From the NCBI GenBank assembly GCA_947044365.1, contig OX345636.1, positions 60,949,537-61,013,536 of the forward strand: 64,000 nucleotides of DNA. Reading direction: 5' to 3'. This DNA comes from Petrosia ficiformis (lineage: Eukaryota > Porifera > Demospongiae > Haplosclerida > Petrosiidae). A program made the translations under genes and the position numbers. Shown here piece after piece: positions 52,760-63,369 of this stretch (the stretch's first letter is position 1; each line of letters begins with the position of its first letter). The notes under the pieces are model-generated. The model had not been told where the DNA came from. It saw nothing but the letters and a program-made list of their open reading frames with translations, and ran no database searches.

Positions 52760-54480
52760 TGTAACAAAGGTTGTGAAGCATCCCAGATACCAGCCTTCTA
52801 CTATCATCTGGAGAGTATGATTTAATTCAAGTAACAAACTTATAGATTGAAATATTTGTTATACAAGTACAAGTAGGTTGAGTTAATCATGTGACAGTCA
52901 CCTGATTAGGACATCGTTGTGCCAACCATTGTGGAATGTTTTGTTCTACAGTGGGAATGGCATTCTGGGAATGTGACTATCTGTAAATAGTGTCATACTA
53001 TAAGAGTGCTATAACATTATGGGGCGAGCCTGATAGCAAATTGTTCAGATAATTTCTGAGTATGCTGCTAAATAGAATACATGTATGTGGTATTATGTAC
53101 GACATATACACATGTACATGTACATATAGAAGGATTTCAGTACCAACTCCCTAGTGTGGGAGTCACTCGTGCTTACCCCAATTATTAGATAGTATTTATA
53201 CTTGTAACCCCATCATGACAACAGTTACAAGTATTACTAAACACATGTATTATAAACATGTATATTAGGGATCATATGATTATATGTATAGTAAACTAGT
53301 AGTTGATATAATCTCACAAGTTAATAGATTGTCTTGTACTGATATAATCAGCTTTTTCCTTCTTTATGCAGTACTTGTACATGTAGTTTATAAAGTGTCA
53401 AATATAATGTCAATTGAAATGTATTGTAGCCATTTATTCCAGGCCATCCATTTTTAATTTCGTAAAACATTATTGGTTACAATTGTGGTTATACAATCTA
53501 CACCCACTTGATTTGAAAGTGTTATGATGGACAATGTTTCTTTTGTATCTGGTTCTTGTATATGAGCTTATCAAAAACACTGATGTTCAATATATTGTAT
53601 TATCAGTACCTGACATTATTAAGTTGACATACTATCACAGTGTACTTTGTGAGTGAAGTACACTGTACTTCAAATGTACTACACCATATTTCACATAAGT
53701 ACTATGCTATCACATACAAATGTAATGGGAATTAACACACAACTATGATTACAGTACAATGTAGTACAACTATATATTATTATACTAATTAGGAATGCAG
53801 TTGACTATCACCTTATTAAAGTGTAGCTCCCATCATAGTATGTAAACTTAATTAAGTCAGGTACTACATGTACATGTATACATGTTGATATTATAATACC
53901 TCTAGTATACATGTATGTACATGTACATGTACATGTGGTATGTATAATACATGTATGTACATGTACATAAAAATGATGTTCACGTGCATTGTACATGTAG
54001 TATGTTACATGTATATGTATTATACATTTACATGTACATACTTGTACGTGTACTGTAATTAATACACATGTACATGTGTACATACTATAGTATGTACATG
54101 TACGTATACTGTACATGTACTTCTTCACTATAATTATTACACCTACATGTACATACATGTACAATAATACATGTTAATACTATACATCATCTTCATACTA
54201 TAGTACATATTAGATGTACATGTATATATACTATAGTACTTCTACATGTACATGTACAACTACAGTAATGTTATAATACAGTATATAATCTGTACTCAAA
54301 ATTAAATGTGGGAAAACATTGGCCACACCCACCATTAATTAATTAAACACTAATGCAAAATCTACAGACTCAGAGAATTCTAAAACTTTCATAAATGCTT
54401 TTGAAACATTTCTAAGATGTTCATGCATGTACTATTACTTGACTGTCTATTACTATCCCATGTCTGAGTTCACCTAACTA
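52760..54480. other. Intronic AT-rich DNA dominated by TACATGTA words
   Basis: 53,850-54,260 is particularly dense in ACATGTACATGTA-type palindromic words, with open frames that are by-products. No gene evidence. Confidence 0.6.
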
Positions 54481-54489
54481 CATGTTACA

Positions 54490-54652
54490 TGCCTTGCTTT
54501 GGCAACAAAATTAAATACCACTTCCTCATAACAACCGTACATAAGTATATATAGCTAGAGTAAAGGCAAAACACAAAGAAGCAATACTTACATGTATGCA
54601 TGTATGGTTGTTATATGGAAGTGGAATTTAATTTTGTTCCCAAAGCAAGGCA
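54490..54652. mobile_element. 163 bp MITE with ~47 bp inverted arms
   Basis: Starts TGCCTTGCTTTGGCAACAAA and ends with the near-perfect complement, CCCAAAGCAAGGCA. The arms include ACCACTTCC/GGAAGTGG and CAACC/GGTTG. No coding content and no clear target duplication. Confidence 0.85.
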
Positions 54653-54704
54653 CCATCCCAATCTTGTTCCTGTGCTTTTTTGGTTTATATATAATTTTAT
54701 TATT

Positions 54705-54905
54705 ATATCAGTGTTTTTGAAAAGGCACCATTGACCCAAAGAGCTTCTTAATTATTTAGCACTGCACAGTTCTCTCTTTGAGCCACATGGTGCAGTTAAT
54801 TATGATTACATTGTCACTAACAGCTTTGTTAACTGGGTCAAGATGTTTCCAATGGCATAACACTCTAACCATTGTTGAGCCAATTTGGCACAAGCTTCAA
54901 ACTTA
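54705..54905 (-). repeat. Interspersed repeat R4, copy 2
   Basis: Inverted relative of 49,366-49,585. Confidence 0.75.
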
Positions 54906-54999
54906 TCAAACCCTCTAATCCCCACATACTTTTAAAAAATGTTTTTATTATATAATCACAGTATAATAATTATTATTATTGTCAAGTATTGTCTCAATT

Positions 55000-56080
55000 A
55001 TTTTCTTATCAGTTCTGCACTTGTGAGTGCATTCATTAAAATAGTAAGGCCCTTAATTAATCCTTAGACAACTGTTATGGAATATACAACAGTATACATG
55101 TATGTGACATTTGGTACCATACTGCATTCATGATCATGATGTAGCATTCCAAGTGTCATGTTTGTCCTCAGTAGCAAGTCCTTATTAAATTAGAGAAAAT
55201 CATGACAACTATTTGAGCTGAAAATGGACTGACAAGGATTTTTAATGGATATCTCCATTTGTTCAGCATTCATAAGGGCAGCACCACATTGATACTTAGG
55301 TTTTCATGCATTTGAGAGGGTAGGTAGAATATTTGTATTTATACATGTATCTTCTTGAATGAACGTACATGTACATGTACATGTATATTCTGGATGTATA
55401 TACATGTACATGTAGATGGTGTCAGGCTGTTAGCACCATCAAGATAGGAGACAAAATGACGGATGTAATACATTAAATATCCTCTATCCATTTTAGTATA
55501 TTGTACATGTCAGTACAATGTCTCCATAAGTTACATGTACTGTACAACCTCTTAGAAGCAGTGCACATGGTAAATTTGAAAATATTTTCAGTCACTATTG
55601 ATTTCATAGGCATAGCTAGACCTTTAAGATTTGGTGGGCCAGGTAAAGCATACATTGTAGATCGGCACGCAAAGCATGCCAAAACATTTTAGCGTTAATA
55701 AATTCATGATAAGCGTGGTCTACCATTCGTGGCCAGGCAGACAAGTTGAGTTGGAGCTAGTTCAATTGACCCTAGCTGAATCTGCCATTGCATGCTGGTT
55801 CCATCATCTTTAATACACATGTACATCACTATATACTTGAGAGCATTCAAACTCTCTGATGATCTCCGAGTATACGTATACGAGTGATTTTCACCTACAC
55901 ATGTATGAATAATTAATGAGAAAAGTCCCAACTCAACACAAACGGACTTTAGTCGCCGTTTTTTTCAACTGCACATGCGTATACCATATCGATATAAACA
56001 AATGTTATATCATATCGTATCGTGGCTTATTACATGTATATCGTGATATGTCGATATATCGATATATCGTGGGAGCACTA
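55000..56080. other. Intronic DNA, no gene seen
   Basis: A GC-richer patch at 55,600-55,960 gives overlapping short open frames on both strands with no recognised motif. A run of palindromic CGATAT words occurs at 55,985-56,070. Confidence 0.5.
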
Positions 56081-56519
56081 TCACAAATATACATGTACAT
56101 GCCCCAAATAATTTTTATTAATATAAAATTATATTATATCATAGACAATTGATTAATAATAACTTACTACTTGACTTTAATGATATCTGTCAGCCATCTT
56201 GAAGATCGTGTAGACACTTGATAATAATAAATACATGTACATGTATGTGCTTATGAAGGCATCTTCATCTATGTATATATTGGCAGTTATCATTGTAATA
56301 TAATATTATAGCTACATGTATGTACATGTACATGTATCTATGAATAATGTAATATTGTAATTCTTGTAGACTTATTGTGTCTGTTAGTCCTGATTTTATA
56401 ATGCAGTCTGTTACTATTCTTAAAAGTAGGGCTAGGAATCTCCTGAGATTCTGAAATCGATTATCAAATTGATTGATAATCAATTAAAATCAGTAGAAGT
56501 AATTAGGCCAATTAAGTAC

Positions 56520-58802
56520 TAGTGTTGCACCGATATAGAATTTTGCCACCATTTCGATAACCGATATTAAAGAGCCGATAATGGCCGATACCGATAGCCG
56601 ATCCGATATTTGTTAATTTATTCTCAATTGATTTAAAAGATTAACAATGTAAATAGTTTGACACTGTATGAATGTAAATTGAACCAATAACGCTAATTTT
56701 CTACATAGTTTGAAGTTTACCAGTTATGATAAGTGATAATGAATATTGAATAAGTAATAATGAATACTGAATAAGTGACAATAAATACTAAATAAGTGAT
56801 ATAGTGTTAAATTAACAGAGTTTAAAGTTATTCTTGATGAACAAAAGCATTTCAGCCTTCTCTGGAGCAAGTCTATTACGTTTCTCATCATATATATTGC
56901 CTGCTCCAGAAAATAGTCTTTCAGATGGCACTGATGTAGGTGGTGCACTAAGGTACTTTAGGGCAATTTTAGCTAGATATGGAAATCGTTTCATATTATT
57001 AGCCCACCACACAAGTGAGGTTTCTCTTCCAAATGGAACAAGTGCCTCAGCAATGTAAGTATCTAATTCTTCACCATTCTCACTCGTAACATTGGCACCT
57101 GCCTCTTCTAAAATTTCGGAATACGTCTTCCACACATCTGTGCAAACATGTTTTGGAGGAGGTTCTGGGATTTCCTCCTCATCTTGAACACCAGTACTCT
57201 TGAGATCTGAGATCTGCTTTTGGATCAAAGATGAAACCTGAATTTTTATGCTTGGATGTGTGAAAAATTTATCTTTAAATCTGGGATCCAAAAGTGTTGC
57301 AACAGTAAGATACTGATTGTCTTCCACATCTGCAAACCTCCTCATCAGTGATGACTTCATTTCATTTTTCATCGTACGAACACCAGTGTCATCATCACTC
57401 TGACTCAAACTTTTTGATACTATGCGAACAAACGGAATTATCACTGACACTGTGGCAGCATCAGCTGAAATTGACCTTGTAACTTCCTCAATGATAGTCA
57501 TTACCTTGATGACTTTGTTAGCAATATCAATTTGACGGGGTGTAAGTTGAGGTATAGTATACTCACTTGCATAGGCTCCTAATGCCATTTTCTGCTCCAT
57601 AAGCCTTTGGAGCATATAAAAAGTAGAGTTCCACCTTGTAGGTTCATCTTGGATTAACCGGTGAATTGGTAAACCCAGATTTTCCTGGATGTTTCTTAGA
57701 CGGCTGTATGCCAAGGTGGAACGTCTGAAATGCCCAACAATTTTCCTGGAGGTTGCAAGCATATCAATCACAATTCTCTGTGAGAGAACTCCATCGTTGA
57801 TCACCAGCTGTAAAGTGTGTGCAAAACAACCTAAATTTTGAAGACCAGCATCTGTAATACCCTTTATCATATTGGCAGCATTGTCACGAATAACAAGGTG
57901 GACTTTGTCTTTACTCAAGTCCCATGACTGAAGCATTTTAAGAATTGTCTGACAGATTGCTTCACCAGTATGAGAACCATCGAATGGCTGAGCATGCAGT
58001 ATGGCAGACTTTCTTTCAAATTGGTGAGTTAGCCAATGAGCAGTAAGACTCAATAATGAGCATGAACTAAGGTCAGTACTCCAGATATCTGTTGTAAAAC
58101 TGATGTGTGAAATACCAGTTACATGTTTACTCACAGCACTCTTGACCTCATCATACAGCTTTGGTATTACAGTCTCTGTAATATACTTTCTACTAGGTAG
58201 TACATACCTTGGCTCAAGTGCTTTCAAAAGACGAATAAATCCAGCATCATCAACAACAGAAAAAGGTTGACAATCTAGTGCTATCATTTCTGCTATCCTT
58301 TTGTGAATAATGACTGCTCGAGGATCATTGATATCCCAGTTAGAACTTCTATCTATAGCCTCTTCAAAAGTAAGTTGTTTGATGATTTTGGTTGTTGTGC
58401 CTTTTCCTTTAGAGGTCTCTTTGGCAGCGTCATCTTTTTTCTTGTATGCTGCAAACTGGTCAGTATGTTTGGTTTTTAGATGATATACAAGGTTGCTTGT
58501 ATTAAAGGTTTTGGTAGTACTGCCTCCCCTCGAAACTGATTCACTACACACTTTACATAAAGCTAACTTCGTGTCTTCTCCGACGGTAAAATAATTCCAT
58601 ATTGGGGATCTCTTCTTCGACATACTGCAAGCGTCTAACAATGCCACGTGTAAATAATTAATTTAATTAATAATATTTATTACTGCGCATGCGCAGTAAC
58701 TATATCGGCAGAATCGACAAAAATCAAACCGATTCCGATACGCGGGGTATATAGCCGATAAGCCGATATCCGATAAACCGATACATTATCGGTGCATCAC
58801 TA
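56520..58802 (-). mobile_element. Apparently intact autonomous hAT transposon (2,283 bp)
   Basis: The 16 bp terminal inverted repeats TAGTGTTGCACCGATA and TATCGGTGCATCACTA have one mismatch. They are flanked by perfect 8 bp duplications TTAAGTAC (56,512-56,519 and 58,803-58,810). Both subterminal regions carry clusters of CCGATA/GCCGATA words in both orientations, likely transposase-binding sites. One uninterrupted transposase frame fills the interior. The empty site survives in the paralogue at 62,372. Confidence 0.97.
56812..58623 (-). CDS. hAT family transposase with BED zinc finger
   Basis: 603 codons from ATG at 58,621-58,623 to TAA at 56,812. The frame is open 24 bases further upstream, but only to a GTG, so this ATG is chosen. 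It cuts and pastes the flanking element by binding its TIRs. The BED finger is at residues 8-53 (W9, YF11-12, C23, C26, H48, H53). The RNase H-like catalytic core has TTDIWS (D179, W181), RDNAANM (D247) and CFAH (C266, H269). The C-terminal hAT dimerisation block, PSERLFSGAG with E568, is followed by RNRLAPEKAEMLLFIKNNF. Spacing of the DDE residues matches known hAT enzymes such as Hermes. No stop, frameshift or intron, so it may be functional. It lies on the opposite strand within intron 4 of the ankyrin gene. Confidence 0.97.
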   Translation of the reverse strand: MSKKRSPIWNYFTVGEDTKLALCKVCSESVSRGGSTTKTFNTSNLVYHLKTKHTDQFAAYKKKDDAAKETSKGKGTTTKIIKQLTFEEAIDRSSNWDINDPRAVIIHKRIAEMIALDCQPFSVVDDAGFIRLLKALEPRYVLPSRKYITETVIPKLYDEVKSAVSKHVTGISHISFTTDIWSTDLSSCSLLSLTAHWLTHQFERKSAILHAQPFDGSHTGEAICQTILKMLQSWDLSKDKVHLVIRDNAANMIKGITDAGLQNLGCFAHTLQLVINDGVLSQRIVIDMLATSRKIVGHFRRSTLAYSRLRNIQENLGLPIHRLIQDEPTRWNSTFYMLQRLMEQKMALGAYASEYTIPQLTPRQIDIANKVIKVMTIIEEVTRSISADAATVSVIIPFVRIVSKSLSQSDDDTGVRTMKNEMKSSLMRRFADVEDNQYLTVATLLDPRFKDKFFTHPSIKIQVSSLIQKQISDLKSTGVQDEEEIPEPPPKHVCTDVWKTYSEILEEAGANVTSENGEELDTYIAEALVPFGRETSLVWWANNMKRFPYLAKIALKYLSAPPTSVPSERLFSGAGNIYDEKRNRLAPEKAEMLLFIKNNFKLC

Positions 58803-59464
58803 TTAAGTACATTATACAGGAAAATCCCCCATTTGATGATAAAGGTTCCTACGTATCACCTACATATTGTACATTACTTGATATCACATGCTTGAAAAGT
58901 ATATCTTCTGGAATAATTAGCATAATTTATATCACAGACTTATAATCGATAATTTTCAATATCGATTGATTAATTGATTAATCATCCCAGTCCTAATTAA
59001 AAGTCTATTTATAGTAACATCATCTGTTTTGTATAAATTATAAGTATTGTGTACATTTGTATTTTGTAATCTTACTGATCTGTCCATTCAACAATAAACT
59101 GTTAACACTACAATTTATTGGATTCTGTCTTCATGTAACCATTGTGGGATTATATCATCATTATAATTATCATAACATTATTCTATACAGTATCATTGTT
59201 AGTATTGGGTGTGGTTTTATATTTTATAGAATCAAATGTGTTTCTATTTATAATAATGAATGGTTACATGAACAAACTGTCAGTTAATATCTCATTTGTA
59301 ATGTATAATGTATGGATTGCAATCTTTTCAAGCCATCCTCTGAATTAATTCACATATTTTATGATCAATACATTTTCAGTGATCCTAATGGTGTGGATGT
59401 TCCATTGTATATTGTGTTATATTTGGTGTTTATTATGTCATTTTATTGTTACAAAAAGCTTTGC

Positions 59465-59755
59465 GGCCGCATAAACTGATCTTCAGAAGTGCTATTTTAG
59501 GTAAAGTTTCATTGTTATCCAATCTTTATATGTCAAATCACAAAGAACTGGATAATCATTCTCTTAGGTTAATTGCTTTGGAGCATAATGGATCACATAC
59601 AATTGAAACTAGACGTAATGCTTACCTTCAATTGAACTACAAACTGTTCAGTTCACTTTTTCTACTTACATGTAGTTTTGTATTGTCATTATAGTGACAA
59701 TTGCCACTACAAGCAGTGGAATTCCCACTCTCTGTAGCAACATCTGGACAAAATG
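59465..59755 (+). repeat. Repeat R5, copy 1
   Basis: Matches 62,895-63,190: CTTCAGAAGTGCT, CACAAAGA(A/G)CTGGATAATCA, AATGGATCACATACAATTGA, ACTACAAACTGTTCAGT and CTCACTCTCTGTAGCAACATCT. No coding evidence despite a short open frame. Confidence 0.88.
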
Positions 59756-60193
59756 GTTAGAACAAATGATGGGCAGATACTTCCACTGTGAAATATGGAG
59801 GTCATATGTTGTACACATGTACAGTATATTAGAACAGAGCAATATGTACCAAACTCCTCCTATACATTTTAGCTTCATTAGTCTTGTTATATGTAAGAGA
59901 ACAAACATTCCAGTAATCAAATATTTGTGATGTAAAATGTGTAAAGTAATGAATAACAGTAAGTACTGTTAATTATTGAAATATGTATCCGTTAGATCAC
60001 CATCTTAAATTTAGACTCTTTTTGTAATCTCTACTAGTCAAAGTGTACACTACCACATTTCATAGCTACATGTACATACAACAAAGATTTGTACTAATGG
60101 GATTTCATTAAAATTATAAGTCAAACTTGTAAATTATATTGTAATTATTATATGAATTATTTAATCTGTTGTATTTTCTTATATATTCTTTAG

Positions 60194-60283
60194 AATCATC
60201 AGACTCCGCTATTTTTTTGTCGATCTTTTGAAGCTACACAGTTACTATTGGACAAAGGGGCTCGAGTGGAGCATAAGGATATT
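60194..60283 (+). CDS. Ankyrin-repeat gene, coding exon 5 (gene continues)
   Basis: 90 nt from ATTCTTTAG to ATT|GTGAGT, phase 0-0. It encodes NHQTPLFFCRSFEATQLLLD followed by KGARVEHKDI, a canonical ankyrin repeat (TPLFFC-EATQLLLDKGARVEHKD). Exons 1-5 join to 136 codons with no stop. No convincing sixth exon was seen before 64,000, so the rest probably lies beyond the window. Confidence 0.92.
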
Positions 60284-60540
60284 GTGAGTATATTATTATA
60301 GATGTTAAATGTGGTTCAGTATGATAATTATGATGATAGAACATATAAATTATGTGAGTGTATAATTATACATGTAGATGTTAAATGTGGTTCAGTATGA
60401 TAATTATGATGATAGAACATATAAATTATGTGAGTGTATAATTATACATGTAGATGTTAAATGTGGTTCAGTATGATAATTATGATGATAGAACATATAA
60501 ATTATGTGAGTGTATAATTATACATGTAGATGTTAAATTT
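60284..60540 (+). repeat. 76 bp tandem repeat directly after exon 5
   Basis: Just over three copies of a unit running from GATGTTAAATGTGGTTCAGT to GTGAGTGTATAATTATACAT. Each unit ends in a GTGAGT hexamer like the true exon-5 donor at 60,284, so the array appears to have grown from the donor-proximal intron. Confidence 0.92.
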
Positions 60541-60544
60541 AATA

Positions 60545-61375
60545 TTATTACAATGATTTCATAGAAAGGTTTTGATTAAGCAATTCCTAAACACACATAC
60601 CATATACTGTATAGCAGGAATTATTGTGATTGAAATAGGAAATATTGGACAATTGCTAAATGCAAATTTTGAATCCACACACGGAACCTGTGTGAATGTG
60701 ATTTAGTATCTACATTTCTACAGTACCTCCAGCTACTGTGTTAGTGAAAGCTAGCTAGTTATTTTAAGCAGGTAAGTCTAGACAAAAAGTTACTTTTAAA
60801 AGTTGTGTGATAGCCAGATTGAAGTGGTCTGTTCTCACACATTAGTAAAGCTACGTACATGTAAGTCAATTATATTTAATGTACTCTATAGCTATTAACA
60901 AGGTGTTGGAATATCTTTGAGAGTTTTCCAGTTACGCAGGTTTCTCTGAATCTGTAGAATATTAAATTTGCTGCATTTAACATTTTCAATATGCATATTT
61001 TAGCAGACTTGCCTTTATGTATGTAATTTCCTCACTACATGTAGTTGCCAATAATTTCCTCTATACAGTATCAAGATGGTTGAACAGGTATTCATTTTGG
61101 TGGATCATGCATTACTCAGAATTAGTTTAGTCTATTTCCACTATTATATTATCATCATATTAAAAAAGTAAAAGGATCAATGTTTGTATAATAACTGTCT
61201 TAAAACAAGAATGAGACTTTGTATATAGTATATAATATATAGCCCCTCTGCCTCCCTGTTTTCTTCCCTATTCATACATGTACTTTTTACTTGTATATGA
61301 TTATCTTATCACTTTAAAAGCAAAGCAGTTTATTATATTAAAAATATCAAACATAACACCAATTGAAATATACAA
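60545..61375. other. Intronic DNA, no exon accepted
   Basis: A minute candidate exon at 61,071-61,089 (ATACAG...GTATTC) gives a stop after four codons in phase 0. Nothing else was recognised. Confidence 0.5.
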
Positions 61376-61379
61376 ATAT

Positions 61380-61760
61380 TATGGCCTGTAGGGCAATCCC
61401 TATGATTTCTTTCCGCGAGGTTTAATGCATATAAATTATTTTATAATTATGTTTGTGTAACATATATAACTATGTGTTGTATACATAGTTGTGTCATTCT
61501 GGGTGTCTCGGTCAATTAAGAAAGACTAGCAGAAAGAAAGCAGCTTGTAGCTTACATAGAAACTGGTACTAATAGCTATTCTACCTGAAATATATTCATA
61601 AAGTTCTATAAGATCTTTTAAAAAGTAAGAAGAGTAGATAATGAAAATAATAACTATAATAGGCTGTTGTGTTTCAAACATGAGAAAGTCAGCCATGATT
61701 ACTGAATGCTGGATACCACAAAGCAATAATAATTGTAAGGATACTTTTATCTCCATAATT
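61380..61760 (+). repeat. Interspersed repeat family R1, copy 2
   Basis: Diverged relative of 15,468-15,900 in the same orientation, having lost most CpG sites present in copy 1. Confidence 0.8.
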
Positions 61761-61965
61761 ATACATGTATCTTGTTTCCCAGTCCATCTTACAGATAGGG
61801 TACTACATAATTATCTAAACAATTGACTATAAATGAATAATATTGCCTGGGCCATGACCCAGGCTAGCCCTGTGCTTGCTACACCTATGATAGATTTCTC
61901 ATCAATCCTTGTAGTGACTAACTTTCTAAAATAAGGACACCTTGCTGTTATGTAAAGCAGTCACG

Positions 61966-62610
61966 AATATACATGCCCCAAATAATTTTTATTAATATAA
62001 AAATAATTATATGATATCATGGACAATTGATTAATAATAACTTACTACTTGACAATTATCTACTTTAATGATATCTGTCCGCCATCTTGAAGATCGTATA
62101 GACACTTGATAATAATAAATACATGTATGTGCTTATGAAGGCATCTTCATCTACGTATATATTGGCAGTTATCATTGTAATAGAGTATTATAGCTATGTA
62201 CATGTACATGTACATGTATGTATGAATAATGTAATATTGTAATTCTTGTAGACTTATTGTGTCTGTTAGTCCTGATGCATTCTGTTACTATTCTTAAAAG
62301 TAGGGCTGGAAATCAGTTGAGATTCTGAAATGGATTATCAAATTGATTGATAATCAATGGAAGTAATTAAGCCAATTAAGTAAATTAATACAGGAATCTC
62401 CTCCCATTTGATGATTAAAAAGGTTTCCCGTAACTTACATATTGTACATTACTTGATATCACATGCTTGAAAAGTATATCTTCTGGAATAATTAGCATAA
62501 TTGATATCACAGACTTATAATTGATAATCAGAAGAATTTTCAATATCGATTGATTAATAGATTAATCATCCCAGTCCTACATGTACTTAAAAGTCTATTT
62601 ATAGTAACAT
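61966..62610 (+). repeat. Segmental duplication SD1, copy 2 (without hAT)
   Basis: Counterpart of 56,086-59,020. The sequence at the hAT insertion point is TTAAGTAA, uninterrupted. Confidence 0.93.
62301..62579. mobile_element. MITE family M1, copy 3 (uninterrupted)
   Basis: TAGGGCTGGAAA to CATCCCAGTCCTA, flanked by TTAAAAGT at left and, after a short CATGTAC insertion, at right. Confidence 0.88.
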
Positions 62611-62718
62611 CATCCTGATAAGCACATTGATTTAAAAGATTGCACTCTGGCTCTGTAATAATATTCATAACTCTTATTAATTTTAAAAACATATTTCAGC
62701 TACATGTACATAAACAGC

Positions 62719-62894
62719 AGTGTTTCTCCCAGGATAAATAGTAAGTGTGAGGGAGTGCATCAGTGGTACATGACATTTGGGCAACAATGTTCAATCAGTG
62801 TTGTAAAACAGTGTTTTTAAAATTCAAAACTAAATGGTAGGGGAGCACGACTGATATAGCGCCATGGTACCACCCTTTATGGGGGAAACACTGA
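62719..62894. mobile_element. hAT-type MITE, CAGTGTTTC family, copy 2
   Basis: Starts CAGTGTTTCTCCCAGG and ends GGGGGAAACACTG. Opposite orientation to the copy at 23,700. The ~AAACAG flanks are similar on both sides but not an exact 8 bp match. Confidence 0.7.
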
Positions 62895-63190
62895 AAACAG
62901 GTCTTCAGAGAAGTGCTTGTTTCAGTTAAAGTTTTGTTTTTATCCAATTCTTATATGCCTAATCACAAAGAGCTGGATAATCAAACTCTTAGGTACACTG
63001 TACATTTCTCTGGAGTGTAATGGATCACATACAATTGAAACTACACATGCATGTACTTGTACATGTAATGGTTAACTACAAACTGTTCAGTCCACTTTCC
63101 TACTTACATGTAGTTTTGTATTGTCACTATAGTGACAATTGTCACTACAAACAGTGGAATTCTCACTCTCTGTAGCAACATCTCGTATAT
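62895..63190 (+). repeat. Repeat R5, copy 2
   Basis: Counterpart of 59,465-59,755, a few hundred bases after SD1 copy 2 just as copy 1 follows SD1 copy 1, so it was probably part of the same original duplication. Confidence 0.85.
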
Positions 63191-63256
63191 GTATTGATGT
63201 TCATGTTTTGCAGGTCATCCTACATAGAGGGTGTATGCAACCATATCTAAACATTT

Positions 63257-63360
63257 GCTTAACCCTTAGAGGACTGATGTCACATATATGTGACATTTCA
63301 TCCCTATGTGGTTCGCCGTCTGTTCCTAGCTACACGAAGCTGTCCAATTGGTTGTAATTG
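63257..63360 (+). other. Possible piggyBac-like element end
   Basis: TTAACCCTTAGAGGACTGAT followed by the hairpin GTCACATATATGTGAC has the TTAA-CCYT start typical of piggyBac-type MITEs. The other end was not found before the window edge. Confidence 0.25.
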
Positions 63361-63369
63361 GCGTCATGC

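Larger units (their letters stand above)
56427..58995. mobile_element. MITE family M1, copy 2, split by the hAT element
   Basis: Left end TAGGGCTAGGAA at 56,427, right end CATCCCAGTCCTA to 58,995. TTAAAAGT flanks both sides (left at about 56,420, right at about 58,997), consistent with an 8 bp hAT-type target duplication. The split halves rejoin at the TTAAGTAC duplication of the inserted element. Confidence 0.88.
56086..59020 (+). repeat. Segmental duplication SD1, copy 1 (interrupted by the hAT)
   Basis: 56,086-56,519 and 58,811-59,020 together match 61,966-62,610 almost base for base, including CATGCCCCAAATAATTTTTA, GCCATCTTGAAGATCGT, GAAGGCATCTTCATCTA and MITE M1. Only this copy carries the hAT. 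Confidence 0.93.

Noticed and set aside
58624..58647. Transposase start eight codons upstream
   Set aside because: That position is GTG; the first ATG at 58,621-58,623 directly precedes the BED domain.
61071..61089. Micro-exon of the ankyrin gene
   Set aside because: It has AG and GT borders but gives an immediate in-phase stop and no ankyrin-like residues.
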